The translations under genes and the position numbers were made by a program. Shown here piece by piece: positions 54,440 through 63,457 of a stretch of 64,000 bases of DNA; the first letter of the stretch is position 1, and each line of letters opens with the position of its first letter. The stretch spans positions 20,695-84,694 of the forward strand of contig JBASWL010000220.1 of the NCBI GenBank assembly GCA_049276455.1. The letters are read 5' to 3'. The notes beneath the pieces were generated by a model that did no database searches, was not told the DNA's origin, and saw only the letters and a program-made list of their open reading frames with translations. Source of the stretch: Georgfuchsia sp049276455 (lineage in GTDB: Bacteria > Pseudomonadota > Gammaproteobacteria > Burkholderiales > Rhodocyclaceae).

Positions 54440-54894
54440 AAATTGTCCTCCGTTGTCACGATGCCACTTTGGTCACGCAATGCAGCATTCAGCGTGTGCC
54501 AGGCCAGCGTGGCGCACTTCACCCGGGCCGGGTATTCGCGCACGCCGCCAAGTACTTCAAGTTTGCCCAGCGGGACTGTTGGTGTCGTGGATAGTGCGCC
54601 GGTCACCAGGGTGTGGAAATTGGCGAACAGGGATTCGGCCTCCACTTCCGTTTTCCCCTTCAACGCTTCTGTCATGAGCGAGGCAGCGGCGGTGGAAATG
54701 GCGCAACCTTCGCCTTCGAACTTCGCGTCGCGGATGATGCCGTTGTCAATCATGAGATAGACCGTCAGCTTGTCGCCGCACAGGGGGTTGTAGCCCTCGG
54801 CACAATGGTTGGCCTCATTCAGCTTGCCGAAATTGCGCGGGTGGCGGCTGTGGTCGATGATGACCTCCTGATACAGGTCGCGCAGATCGCTCAT
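54436..54894 (-). CDS. sufU: SufU-type Fe-S scaffold / sulfur-transfer protein
   Basis: 152 residues. The three Cys and Asp of the site are in NPLCGDKLTVYL, FEGEGCAISTAAASL and ARVKCATLAWHTL. An extra stretch before the last Cys marks SufU rather than IscU. In Bacillus SufU is a zinc protein that takes sulfur from SufS. It overlaps sufS and sufT by 4 bp each. SufE and SufA are absent from the operon, so SufU probably serves as sulfur acceptor. Confidence 0.9.
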   Translation of the reverse strand: MSDLRDLYQEVIIDHSRHPRNFGKLNEANHCAEGYNPLCGDKLTVYLMIDNGIIRDAKFEGEGCAISTAAASLMTEALKGKTEVEAESLFANFHTLVTGALSTTPTVPLGKLEVLGGVREYPARVKCATLAWHTLNAALRDQSGIVTTEDNL

Positions 54895-56144
54895 GATGGA
54901 AACACTTCTCGTACCCTGGCCAGCGCCGCGAACAGCGCATCGACTTCCTGCCGCGTGTTGTAGAGTGCGAACGAGGCGCGCACCGTGGCCGGCACGCCGA
55001 AATGCGCCATCACCGGCATGGCGCAGTGGTGGCCGCTGCGCACCGCCACGCCTTCGAGGTCGAGGATGGTGCCGACATCGTGAGCATGCACGCCGTCGAG
55101 GACGAAGGAGAGGATGCTCGCCTTGTCGGGCGCAGTACCGATCAGGCGCAGGCCGGTGATTGACGCCGCCAGCCCGGTGGCATAGGCGAGCAGGTCGTGT
55201 TCATGGGCGGCGACGTGTTCCAGACCCAGCGCATCGAGATAGGCGATGGCGGCGCCGAGCGCGATGCCGCCGGCGATGTTGGGCGTGCCGGCCTCGAATT
55301 TGTAGGGCAGGTCGTTGTAGGTGGTTTTGGCGAAAGTGACCTGCCTGATCATGTCGCCGCCGCCTTGCCAGGGCGGCATGGCGTCGAGCAGCGCCGCCTT
55401 GCCGTAGAGCACGCCGATGCCGGTGGGACCGTATATCTTGTGCCCGGAAAAGGCGTAGAAATCACAATCGAGATCCTGCACGTCCACCTTGAGATGCGGC
55501 ACGGCCTGGGCGCCATCGATCAGCACCACCGCGCCACTGGCATGCGCCTGTGCGATCAGGCGCTTGACCGGATTGATCGTCCCCAGCGCATTCGACAGAT
55601 GGGTCAGGGCAACCAGTCTGGTGCGCCGGCCGAGCCTGCGCTCGAATGCATCCGGCATCAGTTCGCCATGATCGTTTATCGGCACCACGCGCAGTGCCGC
55701 GCCGCTGCGTTCGCACAGCAGTTGCCAAGGGACGATGTTGGAATGGTGTTCCATCGCCGTGATCAGGATTTCGTCACCCTGTTGCAGGCGCTGGCCGTAA
55801 CTCGCCGCCACCAGGTTGATGGCCTCGGTGGTGCCGCGCACGAACACGATTTCGGAGCGCTGGGCGGCGTTGAGAAAGCGCTGGATATAGTCGCGGGCGG
55901 CCTCGTAGGCGTCTGTGGCCTCCTGGCTCAGGCGGTGCAGGCCGCGATGGATGTTGGCGTTGTATTCCTCGTAGTAGTGTGACTCGCAGTCGATGACGCT
56001 GCGCGGCTTCTGGCTGGTGGCGGCATTGTCGAGATAGACCAGCGGCTTGTCATGCACGCGGCGGCCAAGGATGGGGAAATCGCGCCGCACCCTTTCCACA
56101 TCGAAGGCTGGCGCCACTTGCAGCCCTGTGGGTGGGCCATTCAT
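54891..56144 (-). CDS. sufS: Cysteine desulfurase SufS
   Basis: 417 residues, class V aminotransferase fold. The PLP Lys is in DFYAFSGHKIYGPTGIG; earlier landmarks are VYLDNAATSQKP and FVRGTTEAINLVA. The catalytic Cys loop is short, as in SufS group II enzymes (VAVRSGHHCAMPVM). It takes sulfur from cysteine for cluster building. It overlaps sufD and sufU by 4 bp each. Confidence 0.95.
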   Translation of the reverse strand: MNGPPTGLQVAPAFDVERVRRDFPILGRRVHDKPLVYLDNAATSQKPRSVIDCESHYYEEYNANIHRGLHRLSQEATDAYEAARDYIQRFLNAAQRSEIVFVRGTTEAINLVAASYGQRLQQGDEILITAMEHHSNIVPWQLLCERSGAALRVVPINDHGELMPDAFERRLGRRTRLVALTHLSNALGTINPVKRLIAQAHASGAVVLIDGAQAVPHLKVDVQDLDCDFYAFSGHKIYGPTGIGVLYGKAALLDAMPPWQGGGDMIRQVTFAKTTYNDLPYKFEAGTPNIAGGIALGAAIAYLDALGLEHVAAHEHDLLAYATGLAASITGLRLIGTAPDKASILSFVLDGVHAHDVGTILDLEGVAVRSGHHCAMPVMAHFGVPATVRASFALYNTRQEVDALFAALARVREVFPS

Positions 56145-57460
56145 GACAGCACCTCGCTTGATTGCGGCAGGCGTACGCGCAGCAAGCGGTCGAGCCGGGC
56201 ACGCAGTGGCGGCAGGCTGACGCGATCCACCATCTCCGCGGCGAAGGCATAGGTCAGCAGGGCGCGCGCCGCTGCATAGTCCACTCCACGCGAGCGCAGG
56301 TAGAAAACCTGGTTGTCATCGAGCTGGCCGACTGTGGCGCCATGGCTGCACTTGACGTCGTCGGCCCAGATTTCAAGCTGGGGTTTGGTGTCAACCTCGG
56401 CTTGTGCCGACAGCAGTAGATTGTGGTTGGTCTGGGATGCGTCGCTGTGCTGCGCGCCGGAATGGACGATCACCTTGCCGTTGAATACGGCGCGCGAAGC
56501 TCCGGAGAGCACCCCCTTGTAGAACTCGCGACTGGTGCCGTGCGGCCGATTGTGGTCGACGCAGGTGTGGTGATCGACATGCTGACGGCCGTTGCTCATG
56601 TACAGGCCGTCGAGCGAGCATTCGGCACCCTCGCCGTCAAGCGCGACGTTGATGTCGGTGCGCGCCAGCGCAGCGCCGAAGGCATACGAACCGGAGACGA
56701 AATGGCTGTCTTGCGACAGCCAGGCATTGGTCGCGGCGATGTGAAAGGCGCCGGTGCTTTCATCCTGCAGCTTGTGGTGCTCGATACTGGCGTTACGTCC
56801 GGCCACGATATCGGTGACGACGTTGGTGAAATAGCGCACCGCACCCAGCGCGACGTGATGTTCGACGATGCAGGCGTGGCTGTTCGACTCGGCCACCACG
56901 AAGTTGCGTGAATGAACGGCCAGATTGTCCTGTGTGGCGACAAACAGCAAATGCAGCGGCGCATCGAGTACCGCGCCGTGCGCCAGATAAACATAGCTGC
57001 CGTCGATCATGCAGGCGGCATTGAGTGCGGCGAAACCGGATGGGTAGTCGCGGCTTTGCCGCGCGAGCAGCGTTTGCAGCCTTTCCGGTTCGCGTTCCAG
57101 CATCTCGGCGACGCCGGCGATGGTGACGCCAGCAGGCAATCCATTGATGCGCGATAGCGCGGGCTGATAGCGGCCATCGACAAAAACCAGCAACTGTGTT
57201 TCCGGAAGCTCCAGCATTTCGATTTGCCCTGCCGTGATTGGCTGGGACGCGGCTGCCGACAGCGAAAAATTACCCTGTTCGATGCGCGCGACGCTGGTGT
57301 ATTTCCAGTCTTCGTCGCGTAGCGTCGGAAAGCCGTGAGCTTGGAAGTCCCCTGCGGCTTCAGCGCGGATGTCGTCGAGCCAGGGCAGGTGCTGGCCGGC
57401 CAGGGTGGCCCTGGCGCGATTGAAATCGTTCAGATAATGGCTGGATGCGGCGACATTCAT
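56141..57460 (-). CDS. sufD: Fe-S cluster assembly protein SufD
   Basis: 439 residues. The C-terminal beta-helix core of SufB/SufD carries NHNLLLSAQAEVDTKPQLEI and KCSHGATVGQLDDNQVFYL, the latter with the functional His. SufD joins SufB and SufC in the scaffold complex. It overlaps sufC and sufS by 4 bp each. Confidence 0.94.
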   Translation of the reverse strand: MNVAASSHYLNDFNRARATLAGQHLPWLDDIRAEAAGDFQAHGFPTLRDEDWKYTSVARIEQGNFSLSAAASQPITAGQIEMLELPETQLLVFVDGRYQPALSRINGLPAGVTIAGVAEMLEREPERLQTLLARQSRDYPSGFAALNAACMIDGSYVYLAHGAVLDAPLHLLFVATQDNLAVHSRNFVVAESNSHACIVEHHVALGAVRYFTNVVTDIVAGRNASIEHHKLQDESTGAFHIAATNAWLSQDSHFVSGSYAFGAALARTDINVALDGEGAECSLDGLYMSNGRQHVDHHTCVDHNRPHGTSREFYKGVLSGASRAVFNGKVIVHSGAQHSDASQTNHNLLLSAQAEVDTKPQLEIWADDVKCSHGATVGQLDDNQVFYLRSRGVDYAAARALLTYAFAAEMVDRVSLPPLRARLDRLLRVRLPQSSEVLS

Positions 57461-58227
57461 GGTGACGCTCCCACTTCGCTGACTTTGCCAGCATCAACCC
57501 AGCCATAGCCGTGCTGTTCCAGTTCCAGTGCCAAGCCAGGCCCGCCCGACAGGACAATGCGGCCCTGCGACAGCACATGCACCCGGTCCGGGACGATGTA
57601 GTTGAGCAGGCGCTGATAATGCGTCACCAGGATGAGGGCACGATCAGGGCTGCGCATGCTCTCTATGCCATCGGCAACTACCTTGAGCGCATCGATGTCG
57701 AGGCCGGAATCCGTTTCGTCGAGGATCGCGAGCCGCGGTTCCAGCACCGCCATTTGCAATATCTCGTTGCGCTTCTTTTCGCCGCCGGAGAAACCCTGAT
57801 TCACCGGGCGGTAGAGCAGGGCTTCGTCCATGCCCATGAACTTGAGCTTGTCCTTGACCAAAGCCAGAAAGTCCACCGCATCCAGTTCCGCTTCGCTACG
57901 ATGCTTGCGTAGCGCATTCAAGGCGGCCTTGAGCAGATAGATGTTGGCAACGCCGGGAATTTCCACCGGATACTGGAAAGCGAGAAAGACGCCTTCGCGC
58001 GCACGTTCCTCGGGCGTGAAGGCAAGCAGGTCGCGGCCGAGATAATTCACTTCGCCAGCGGTCACGACATAGTTGTCGCGGCCCGCCAGCACCTGGGCCA
58101 GGGTGCTTTTGCCGGAGCCGTTGGGCCCCATCACGGCGTGTACTTCGCCGGCTTTTACCGTGAGGTCGATGCCGCGCAGGATGGGTTTGTTGTCGATGCT
58201 GACGTGCAGGTTCTTGATGTCGAGCAT
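57457..58227 (-). CDS. sufC: Fe-S cluster assembly ATPase SufC
   Basis: 256 residues from the ATG at 58227 (MLDIKNLHVSIDNKP); the in-frame extension to 58515 lies inside sufB. ABC ATPase motifs: Walker A MGPNGSGKSTLAQVL, signature FSGGEKKRNEIL, Walker B PRLAILDETDSGLDID and the switch His in LVTHYQRLL. It drives the SufBCD scaffold. It overlaps sufD by 4 bp and lies 11 bp after sufB. Confidence 0.95.
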   Translation of the reverse strand: MLDIKNLHVSIDNKPILRGIDLTVKAGEVHAVMGPNGSGKSTLAQVLAGRDNYVVTAGEVNYLGRDLLAFTPEERAREGVFLAFQYPVEIPGVANIYLLKAALNALRKHRSEAELDAVDFLALVKDKLKFMGMDEALLYRPVNQGFSGGEKKRNEILQMAVLEPRLAILDETDSGLDIDALKVVADGIESMRSPDRALILVTHYQRLLNYIVPDRVHVLSQGRIVLSGGPGLALELEQHGYGWVDAGKVSEVGASP

Positions 58228-58238
58228 GATGCACCTCG

Positions 58239-59681
58239 CTAACCGATGCTGCCTTCCAGACTGACGCCGAGCAGCTTCTGCGCTTCCACGGCGAATTCCA
58301 TCGGCAGTTCCTTGAAGACTTCCTTGCAGAAGCCATTCACAATCATCGTCACTGCGTCTTCGGCGGAGATGCCGCGGCTCTGGCAATAAAACAGCTGGTC
58401 CTCGCCGATGCGCGAGGTGGTGGCCTCGTGTTCGACGCGGGCGGTGGGGTTCTTCACCTCGATATAGGGAAAGGTATGTGCCGCGCATTGGTCGCCCAGC
58501 AACAGCGAGTCGCACTGCGAATAGTTGCGCGCGCCGACGGCGCTCTTCGCCACCTTCACCAATCCGCGGTAGGCGTTATGGCCGTGGCCGGCCGATATGC
58601 CCTTGGAGATGATGGTGCTCCTGGTGTTGCGGCCGAGGTGCAGCATCTTGGTACCGGTGTCGGCCTGCTGGTAGTTGTTGGTCAGCGCCACCGAGTGGAA
58701 CTCGCCCACAGCGTTGTCGCCCTGCAGAATTACACTGGGGTATTTCCAGGTGATCGCCGAGCCGGTTTCCACTTGCGTCCAGGATATCTTTGAATTGGCC
58801 CCGCGGCAGTCGCCGCGTTTGGTGACGAAATTGTAGATGCCGCCTTTGCCATTCTTGTCGCCGGGATACCAGTTTTGCACCGTGGCGTACTTGATCTGGG
58901 CGTCTTCGAGCGCGATCAGTTCCACTACCGCCGCGTGCAACTGGTTTTCGTCACGCATCGGCGCGGTACAGCCTTCGAGGTAGCTGACATAGCTGCCCTT
59001 GTCGGCAATGATCAGCGTACGCTCGAACTGTCCGGTATTCATCGCATTAATGCGAAAATAGGTGGACAGTTCCATCGGACAGCGCACGCCGGGCGGGATG
59101 TAGCAGAACGAACCATCTGAAAATACTGCTGAATTAAGCGTAGCGAAGTAGTTGTCGGTATAGGGCACCACCGAACCGAGGTATTGCCGCACCAGTTCGG
59201 CATGCTCCTGTACGGCCTCTGAGAAGGAGCAGAAGATGATGCCGAGCGTGCCGAGTTTTTCCTTGAACGTGGTGGCTACCGAAACGCTGTCAAACACCGC
59301 ATCCACGGCCACGCCAGCGAGCAGTTCGCGCTCGTGTAAAGGCACACCGAGTTTTTCGTAAGTGCGTAACAGTTCAGGATCGACTTCATCCAGGCTCTTC
59401 GGCCCTGTCTTGTTGGACATCGGCGCTGAGTAGTAGGAGATGTCCTGATAGTCGATCGGCGGATGCTGCACCGTCGACCAGCGGGGCTCGCTCATGGTCA
59501 GCCAGTGGCGATAGGCCTTGAGACGCCATTCCAGCATGAATTCCGGCTCATTCTTCTTGGCCGAAATCAGGCTCACCACGTCCTCTGTCAGCCCGCACGG
59601 GACGGTGTCGGACTCCAGCGTGGTGAAGAAACCCTGCCGATACTCTTGGCGGATGAGTTTGTCGAGATCAATGCTGCCCAT
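58239..59681 (-). CDS. sufB: Fe-S cluster assembly protein SufB
   Basis: 480 residues, full length. The scaffold residues are in GDCRGANSKISWTQVETGSA, and the late NPTARVEHEATTSRIGEDQ with the cluster-site region is kept. SufB builds and hands on Fe-S clusters with SufC and SufD. It follows sufR by 16 bp. Confidence 0.95.
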   Translation of the reverse strand: MGSIDLDKLIRQEYRQGFFTTLESDTVPCGLTEDVVSLISAKKNEPEFMLEWRLKAYRHWLTMSEPRWSTVQHPPIDYQDISYYSAPMSNKTGPKSLDEVDPELLRTYEKLGVPLHERELLAGVAVDAVFDSVSVATTFKEKLGTLGIIFCSFSEAVQEHAELVRQYLGSVVPYTDNYFATLNSAVFSDGSFCYIPPGVRCPMELSTYFRINAMNTGQFERTLIIADKGSYVSYLEGCTAPMRDENQLHAAVVELIALEDAQIKYATVQNWYPGDKNGKGGIYNFVTKRGDCRGANSKISWTQVETGSAITWKYPSVILQGDNAVGEFHSVALTNNYQQADTGTKMLHLGRNTRSTIISKGISAGHGHNAYRGLVKVAKSAVGARNYSQCDSLLLGDQCAAHTFPYIEVKNPTARVEHEATTSRIGEDQLFYCQSRGISAEDAVTMIVNGFCKEVFKELPMEFAVEAQKLLGVSLEGSIG

Positions 59682-59697
59682 TTGAGTTACCTCTCTA

Positions 59698-60114
59698 TCA
59701 TTTTCTCCTTGCAGATGAATGGTTCATGTCGGCCAGTGATACCTGATCCAGGGACTGGCGAATCACTTGGTTGAGGTGGCGCCAGCTGTGGCTTATGGTG
59801 CAGTTGGCCTCCTGTGCGCACAGGCCCACCTCAATGCTGCATTCGGTTACGCCAAGCGGACCCTCCATAGCGTCAATTACCTCGGCAATGGAAATCTGCT
59901 GCGGCGGTCGCGCCAGCAGATATCCACCTTTTACCCCTCGCAGGGATTGCACCAGACCGTGCCGCACCAACTTCTTCAGAATCTTGCTGGTGCTGGGTGC
60001 ACCAATACCAAGCGCCGATGCCATTTGAGCCGCGCTATATATATCCTCGGGCTTCTTCGCCATGTAGGACATGATCACAGTGCTGTAGTCGGTCAATTTG
60101 CTCAGTCGCAACAT
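59698..60114 (-). CDS. sufR: Rrf2-family SUF regulator
   Basis: 138 residues. The winged helix reads LRLSKLTDYSTVIMSYMA and SALGIGAPSTSKILKKL. Three Cys that can hold an Fe-S cluster are in TECSIEVGLCAQEANC, the IscR-type spacing. It resembles the Rrf2 regulators encoded at the head of proteobacterial suf operons, which sense cluster supply and repress the operon. GAGGTG lies before the ATG. The palindrome 24-37 bp upstream is its likely target. Confidence 0.92.
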   Translation of the reverse strand: MLRLSKLTDYSTVIMSYMAKKPEDIYSAAQMASALGIGAPSTSKILKKLVRHGLVQSLRGVKGGYLLARPPQQISIAEVIDAMEGPLGVTECSIEVGLCAQEANCTISHSWRHLNQVIRQSLDQVSLADMNHSSARRK

Positions 60115-60137
60115 ATGAACACCTCAGTTTCAATATA

Positions 60138-60151
60138 GACCAATATTGGTC
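60138..60151. promoter_or_regulatory. Palindromic operator upstream of sufR
   Basis: GACCAATATTGGTC, a perfect 14-bp palindrome in an AT-rich setting (ATATA on one side, TATAT on the other). It lies 24 bp before the sufR start, where an autoregulatory site of an Rrf2 repressor would overlap the promoter. The assignment to SufR is inference. Confidence 0.65.
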
Positions 60152-60170
60152 CTATATTTAGTGTAAATGC

Positions 60171-60197
60171 AAAAAACCCAAACGCGACGGTTGGGCT
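60171..60197 (-). terminator. Rho-independent terminator of the LLM gene
   Basis: On the - strand AGCCCAAC-cgtcgc-GTTTGGG is followed by TTTTTT. The stem has one bulge. It ends transcripts coming from the LLM gene before they reach sufR. Confidence 0.65.
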
Positions 60198-60488
60198 AAG
60201 TGCAAAATTCGCCTAAAAGTGGGCCTTATCCCAGAAAATCAGGACGTTACCATTGCCACGTCCGCCGACCAACCTGCGTTGGTTGTTAAGGGCAATGGCC
60301 CGTCCAGGCCTTACGCCCGCCTGTAGCTCAAGCTGAGCTAACCATCATGATATTTGCGAGATCGGGATTGGGTTGAAATTGAATTTTGCAGGGCCGACTA
60401 CATACGCAGCATCCGTTCCAAACCGGTCGGCGGACGTCCATTGCCGGGGAGCCGCGAGGCATACCCGTTAAGTGACCGCCCAGCAGTC
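60198..60488. other. Structured spacer between the suf operon and the LLM gene
   Basis: About 290 bp without a gene. An outer stem CCATTGCC (60250-60257) / GGCAATGG (60291-60298) encloses an inner hairpin ACCAAC-ctgc-GTTGGT (60268-60283). Further on TAGCTCA-agc-TGAGCTA lies near 60332. The nested stems could be part of a small RNA or a long 3' leader of the LLM transcript; no promoter was identified. Confidence 0.35.
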
Positions 60489-61397
60489 TTAACGAAATTT
60501 GGCGATGAATTCCTCTCCATACTGTTTAATCGCCCGCAGCTTATCTTCAAGCGGGATTTGCGGCCAATACGTCTTATTGGCATCTTTCCCCAATTTCTCG
60601 GCATAGCCCAGAGCCAGCCAGGGCGTTACCCAGAGTTCGGTGACCCCCAGATCCTCGATACGACGGATGTCGTCTACGGTAACCGCTTGCGGGCATTGCA
60701 GGATTATGTCGAAAGGCTCCTTGTCACGCCCGGCTTCCCGGCGTTCCTTATTCAACTTCCCAACGATCTCCCGGATTTCATTTTCGGCGTGATGGATACC
60801 CAGCCAGCCGTCGCAATAACGCGCGGCACGCAGCAAAGCCGGTTCGGTGGAACCTCCACCGTAGATGGGAATGCGTTTTTTCGGGTGCGGTTCCATGATC
60901 AGACGGTCAAAATCGTAGTGTTTGCCGTGAAATTCGACGAAACCGCCGCCCATGCACAGACGCAATATCTGGATGGCCTCGTTCACACGCGCGCCACGCG
61001 TCTTCTTGTCCTCGTGTAGGAACTTGAATTCTTCTGGCATCCAGGCCAGCCCGACACCAATGGCCAGGCGATCGTTGGAAATCGCGGCAACCGAACACGC
61101 CATCTTGGCTTCGAGCAAGGGCTTGCGCACCGACATGCGTAGCACCGAGGGAATGAAGCGCAGGCGTTCGGTCACGGTAGCCATGTGGGTGATGGCGATC
61201 CACGGATCGAGAACCGGGAAATCAAGGGGCCACCATCGGCTACCATCGCGCGAATAAGGATAGGGTGCGGACACCTTCTCCGGGTAGAAGGGAGCATCTG
61301 GAAGGTAAAGGCTATCCCATCCCCACTTGTCGCAAGCACGTGCGATAGCGAGATACTCGGCAGGATCTATCATCAACATGTGAAATCCGAATCGCAT
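60489..61397 (-). CDS. LLM-class flavin-dependent oxidoreductase (F420-type fold)
   Basis: 302 residues. The TIM-barrel text of the bacterial luciferase-like family is clear: GWDSLYLPDAPFYPEK, ITHMATVTERLRFIPSVL, NDRLAIGVGLAWMPEEF and PIYGGGSTEPALLRAARYCD. Such enzymes use reduced FMN or F420 to oxidise or reduce organic substrates; cofactor and substrate are not clear here. GAGGAG lies seven bases before the ATG. It ends in the terminator at 60171 and stands with a sulfotransferase and an NTF2-like gene on the same strand. Confidence 0.85.
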   Translation of the reverse strand: MRFGFHMLMIDPAEYLAIARACDKWGWDSLYLPDAPFYPEKVSAPYPYSRDGSRWWPLDFPVLDPWIAITHMATVTERLRFIPSVLRMSVRKPLLEAKMACSVAAISNDRLAIGVGLAWMPEEFKFLHEDKKTRGARVNEAIQILRLCMGGGFVEFHGKHYDFDRLIMEPHPKKRIPIYGGGSTEPALLRAARYCDGWLGIHHAENEIREIVGKLNKERREAGRDKEPFDIILQCPQAVTVDDIRRIEDLGVTELWVTPWLALGYAEKLGKDANKTYWPQIPLEDKLRAIKQYGEEFIAKFR

Positions 61398-61516
61398 ACA
61401 AAAACTCCTCTATCGTATCAGGCTGCTTCCAGGATGAGCATGACACCTGTTTTTTTTGATGAAATTCACGACGGCCTCGATACCTGGGTCAACAAGTAAA
61501 TCGTGGCAAGAAAACA

Positions 61517-61560
61517 TTGTAATCACGTGTCCATGGGGACACCTTCCCCGCCGATTACAA
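61517..61560. other. Nested inverted repeat upstream of the LLM gene
   Basis: TTGTAATC (61517-61524) pairs with GATTACAA (61553-61560); inside, GTGTCC-atgg-GGACAC (61527-61542) forms a second stem. The pair lies about 120 bp before the LLM start, between it and the sulfotransferase stop. It may end the upstream transcript or bind a regulator. Confidence 0.4.
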
Positions 61561-61637
61561 TTGATCATCGTATCTATAATTGTCAGCGCCATGCGTGGTG
61601 TTCCCAATCGGTGACTACTCTCAATGTCAAAGAGAAC

Positions 61638-62876
61638 CTAGTTTGTTTTTGGGGAAGGTGGAGCAGGGCTGATGTTTGGGAAGGAAGCGGTAAAGAAACG
61701 TCGAATGTATGCGCCAAACATGTCATCGAGTTTTTGTTCGCTCAACCCAAACTGCTCCAGCGAATAGACATGGGCGCCATGTTTCCCCTGTTCGTTCTTG
61801 TCTTCCCATTGCAACATTCCCTGTTCGGCTTCGGCTGTCAGCTCATGGCCGGCACGCCGGTAAATTTCCCTGAACACGGGCATCGGATCATTTCTTACCT
61901 GTTCGTACGGCACGTCGATAATACGACCATTGAGGCCCAGGCGATCGCGGGCCTCAATGCAACGTTCCGTCACTTGTTTTAGCCATGGGACCATGAATTC
62001 GCTGACAAATAGCGGATCGACATTGTCGATCCGCACCTTCCACATCGCCCAAACAAGCTTCAAGCAGGAGGGAATGCAGGAGTAGGGATGCCGATGTACA
62101 TGGACGAGAGTCGCCTTGGGAAACAACTTGATCACTTCGTCCAAATGCTCGGCTGAAGACAGGTGTCTTATCAAGTACCGCCTGTTGCGCCGGCCTCCTT
62201 GCTGCCATTGGAGATATTGGTACAGAGAACGCAGGTAAAGATAGTTTTCGTGGTCAGACGGCTCAGTCCGCGAATTCGTCCACTCGATCCATGAAGGCGA
62301 TGGCGCACGCATGGTGTGGAACCTCTCACTAAAGGACAAATCGGACAGGTTGATATCCGCATCAATCTCTTCTGCCGCAAAGAGGTGGCCTGCATGCACC
62401 TCGTCGTGGCCTTCGAAAAGAAAGTCGCCATGACGAGCAGCCGCAATGCGTGGATCCGGTTGTCCGGGCACGGCATTCGGGAAGGGTGCCGGGTTCATCC
62501 CCTGCCACATATAGGTCTTCAGCAGGTTTTTGTCCGTGCCCATCATTCTTAGCGTCTTGGTCGTGCCGGAACGTGGCAAACCTAACATAAAGATTGGGTC
62601 CGATACATCCTCGTCCAGTATCTCGGGATGCAGCTTGAGATCATTCTGGAATCGCAACCGATTAACCAGCACACGGAGGGTCTCCTTCCTGAATTCTTTC
62701 AGACCTTGCGCATGGAAATCGACATCCCTGGAAACGCAGTCGAGCAACTTGTCCAGCCGATCGACCAGGTTTTCATCGCCGAACTCCGACAGCCCGGTGA
62801 TTTCCTTAGCCTCTCGCACCAACTGATTTGTGTCGAGTTCACGGCGCATTTCCTTATATTGATCGATTGTCTTCAT
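61638..62876 (-). CDS. Sulfotransferase family protein
   Basis: 412 residues. The 5'-phosphosulfate loop reads FMLGLPRSGTTKTLRMMG and the 3'-phosphate site FPKATLVHVHRHPYSCIPSC, both typical of PAPS-using sulfotransferases. Proteins of this branch transfer sulfate to small molecules, but many have no proven substrate. It looks less GC-rich than the suf genes. It lies between an LLM and an NTF2-like gene in one direction. Confidence 0.83.
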   Translation of the reverse strand: MKTIDQYKEMRRELDTNQLVREAKEITGLSEFGDENLVDRLDKLLDCVSRDVDFHAQGLKEFRKETLRVLVNRLRFQNDLKLHPEILDEDVSDPIFMLGLPRSGTTKTLRMMGTDKNLLKTYMWQGMNPAPFPNAVPGQPDPRIAAARHGDFLFEGHDEVHAGHLFAAEEIDADINLSDLSFSERFHTMRAPSPSWIEWTNSRTEPSDHENYLYLRSLYQYLQWQQGGRRNRRYLIRHLSSAEHLDEVIKLFPKATLVHVHRHPYSCIPSCLKLVWAMWKVRIDNVDPLFVSEFMVPWLKQVTERCIEARDRLGLNGRIIDVPYEQVRNDPMPVFREIYRRAGHELTAEAEQGMLQWEDKNEQGKHGAHVYSLEQFGLSEQKLDDMFGAYIRRFFTASFPNISPAPPSPKTN

Positions 62877-62968
62877 ATGACGGTCTCACTGGTTCAATTG
62901 GAACAAATTGCGCATACCGATAGGAGAGGGACGAACGCCCCGCTCGATATCTTTCCTGAAGCATCTTC

Positions 62969-63427
62969 TTAGATATGATCCGGTTTCGAATCCAGCTGTA
63001 CGATCCAGCGGTCGATGTACCATTGACCTTGCCGCTTGACTACCGCAAATTCGTAAACCCCGATGATACCCAGGGTCACTTCTCCTCCATCCACCGTCTG
63101 GTATATCCGGAAATAAATTTGGCCGCACGCCGTGTCGTCCGTCTGCTCGTCGAACCGGGGAGGGCTTATTACGTGCCGGCGCTGAATCTTCCCGGATTTG
63201 AATCTTTCACGCCGTTTCGCGGTCTCATCTTGAAAATGCTGCCCTTCGAAGATCTTTTTATTGTCGAACCATGCCTCTATCGTCGCAGAGTCGGTGAACA
63301 GACCGAAGTAATTCTCCATCTGCATCTCATCGAGAAAATAGCCGAAGCTTAGTAAGACATTGATGATGGCCAGCCGTTCGGCCGCATTGAACGATGAATC
63401 TCGCCAGCTATTCTTTCCCGTACTCAT
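62969..63427 (-). CDS. NTF2/SnoaL-like protein
   Basis: 152 residues with the cone-shaped alpha+beta fold text: RLAIINVLLSFGYFLDEMQM then FTDSATIEAWFDNKKIFEG and a C-terminal VYEFAVVKRQGQWYIDRW. Members include ring-fission isomerases, hydratases and small oxygenase subunits; which one applies cannot be told. The start has GAGAGGGAA upstream. It is between the sulfotransferase and a broken LLM gene. Confidence 0.8.
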   Translation of the reverse strand: MSTGKNSWRDSSFNAAERLAIINVLLSFGYFLDEMQMENYFGLFTDSATIEAWFDNKKIFEGQHFQDETAKRRERFKSGKIQRRHVISPPRFDEQTDDTACGQIYFRIYQTVDGGEVTLGIIGVYEFAVVKRQGQWYIDRWIVQLDSKPDHI

Positions 63428-63457
63428 GGCAAATTCCCTCTCAGGTTTTCTCTTGAT

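Noticed and set aside
60320..60360. tRNA-like text (CCTGTAGCTCAAGCTGAGCTAA)
   Set aside because: It only mimics a D-arm; there is no anticodon stem, T-arm or acceptor stem around it.
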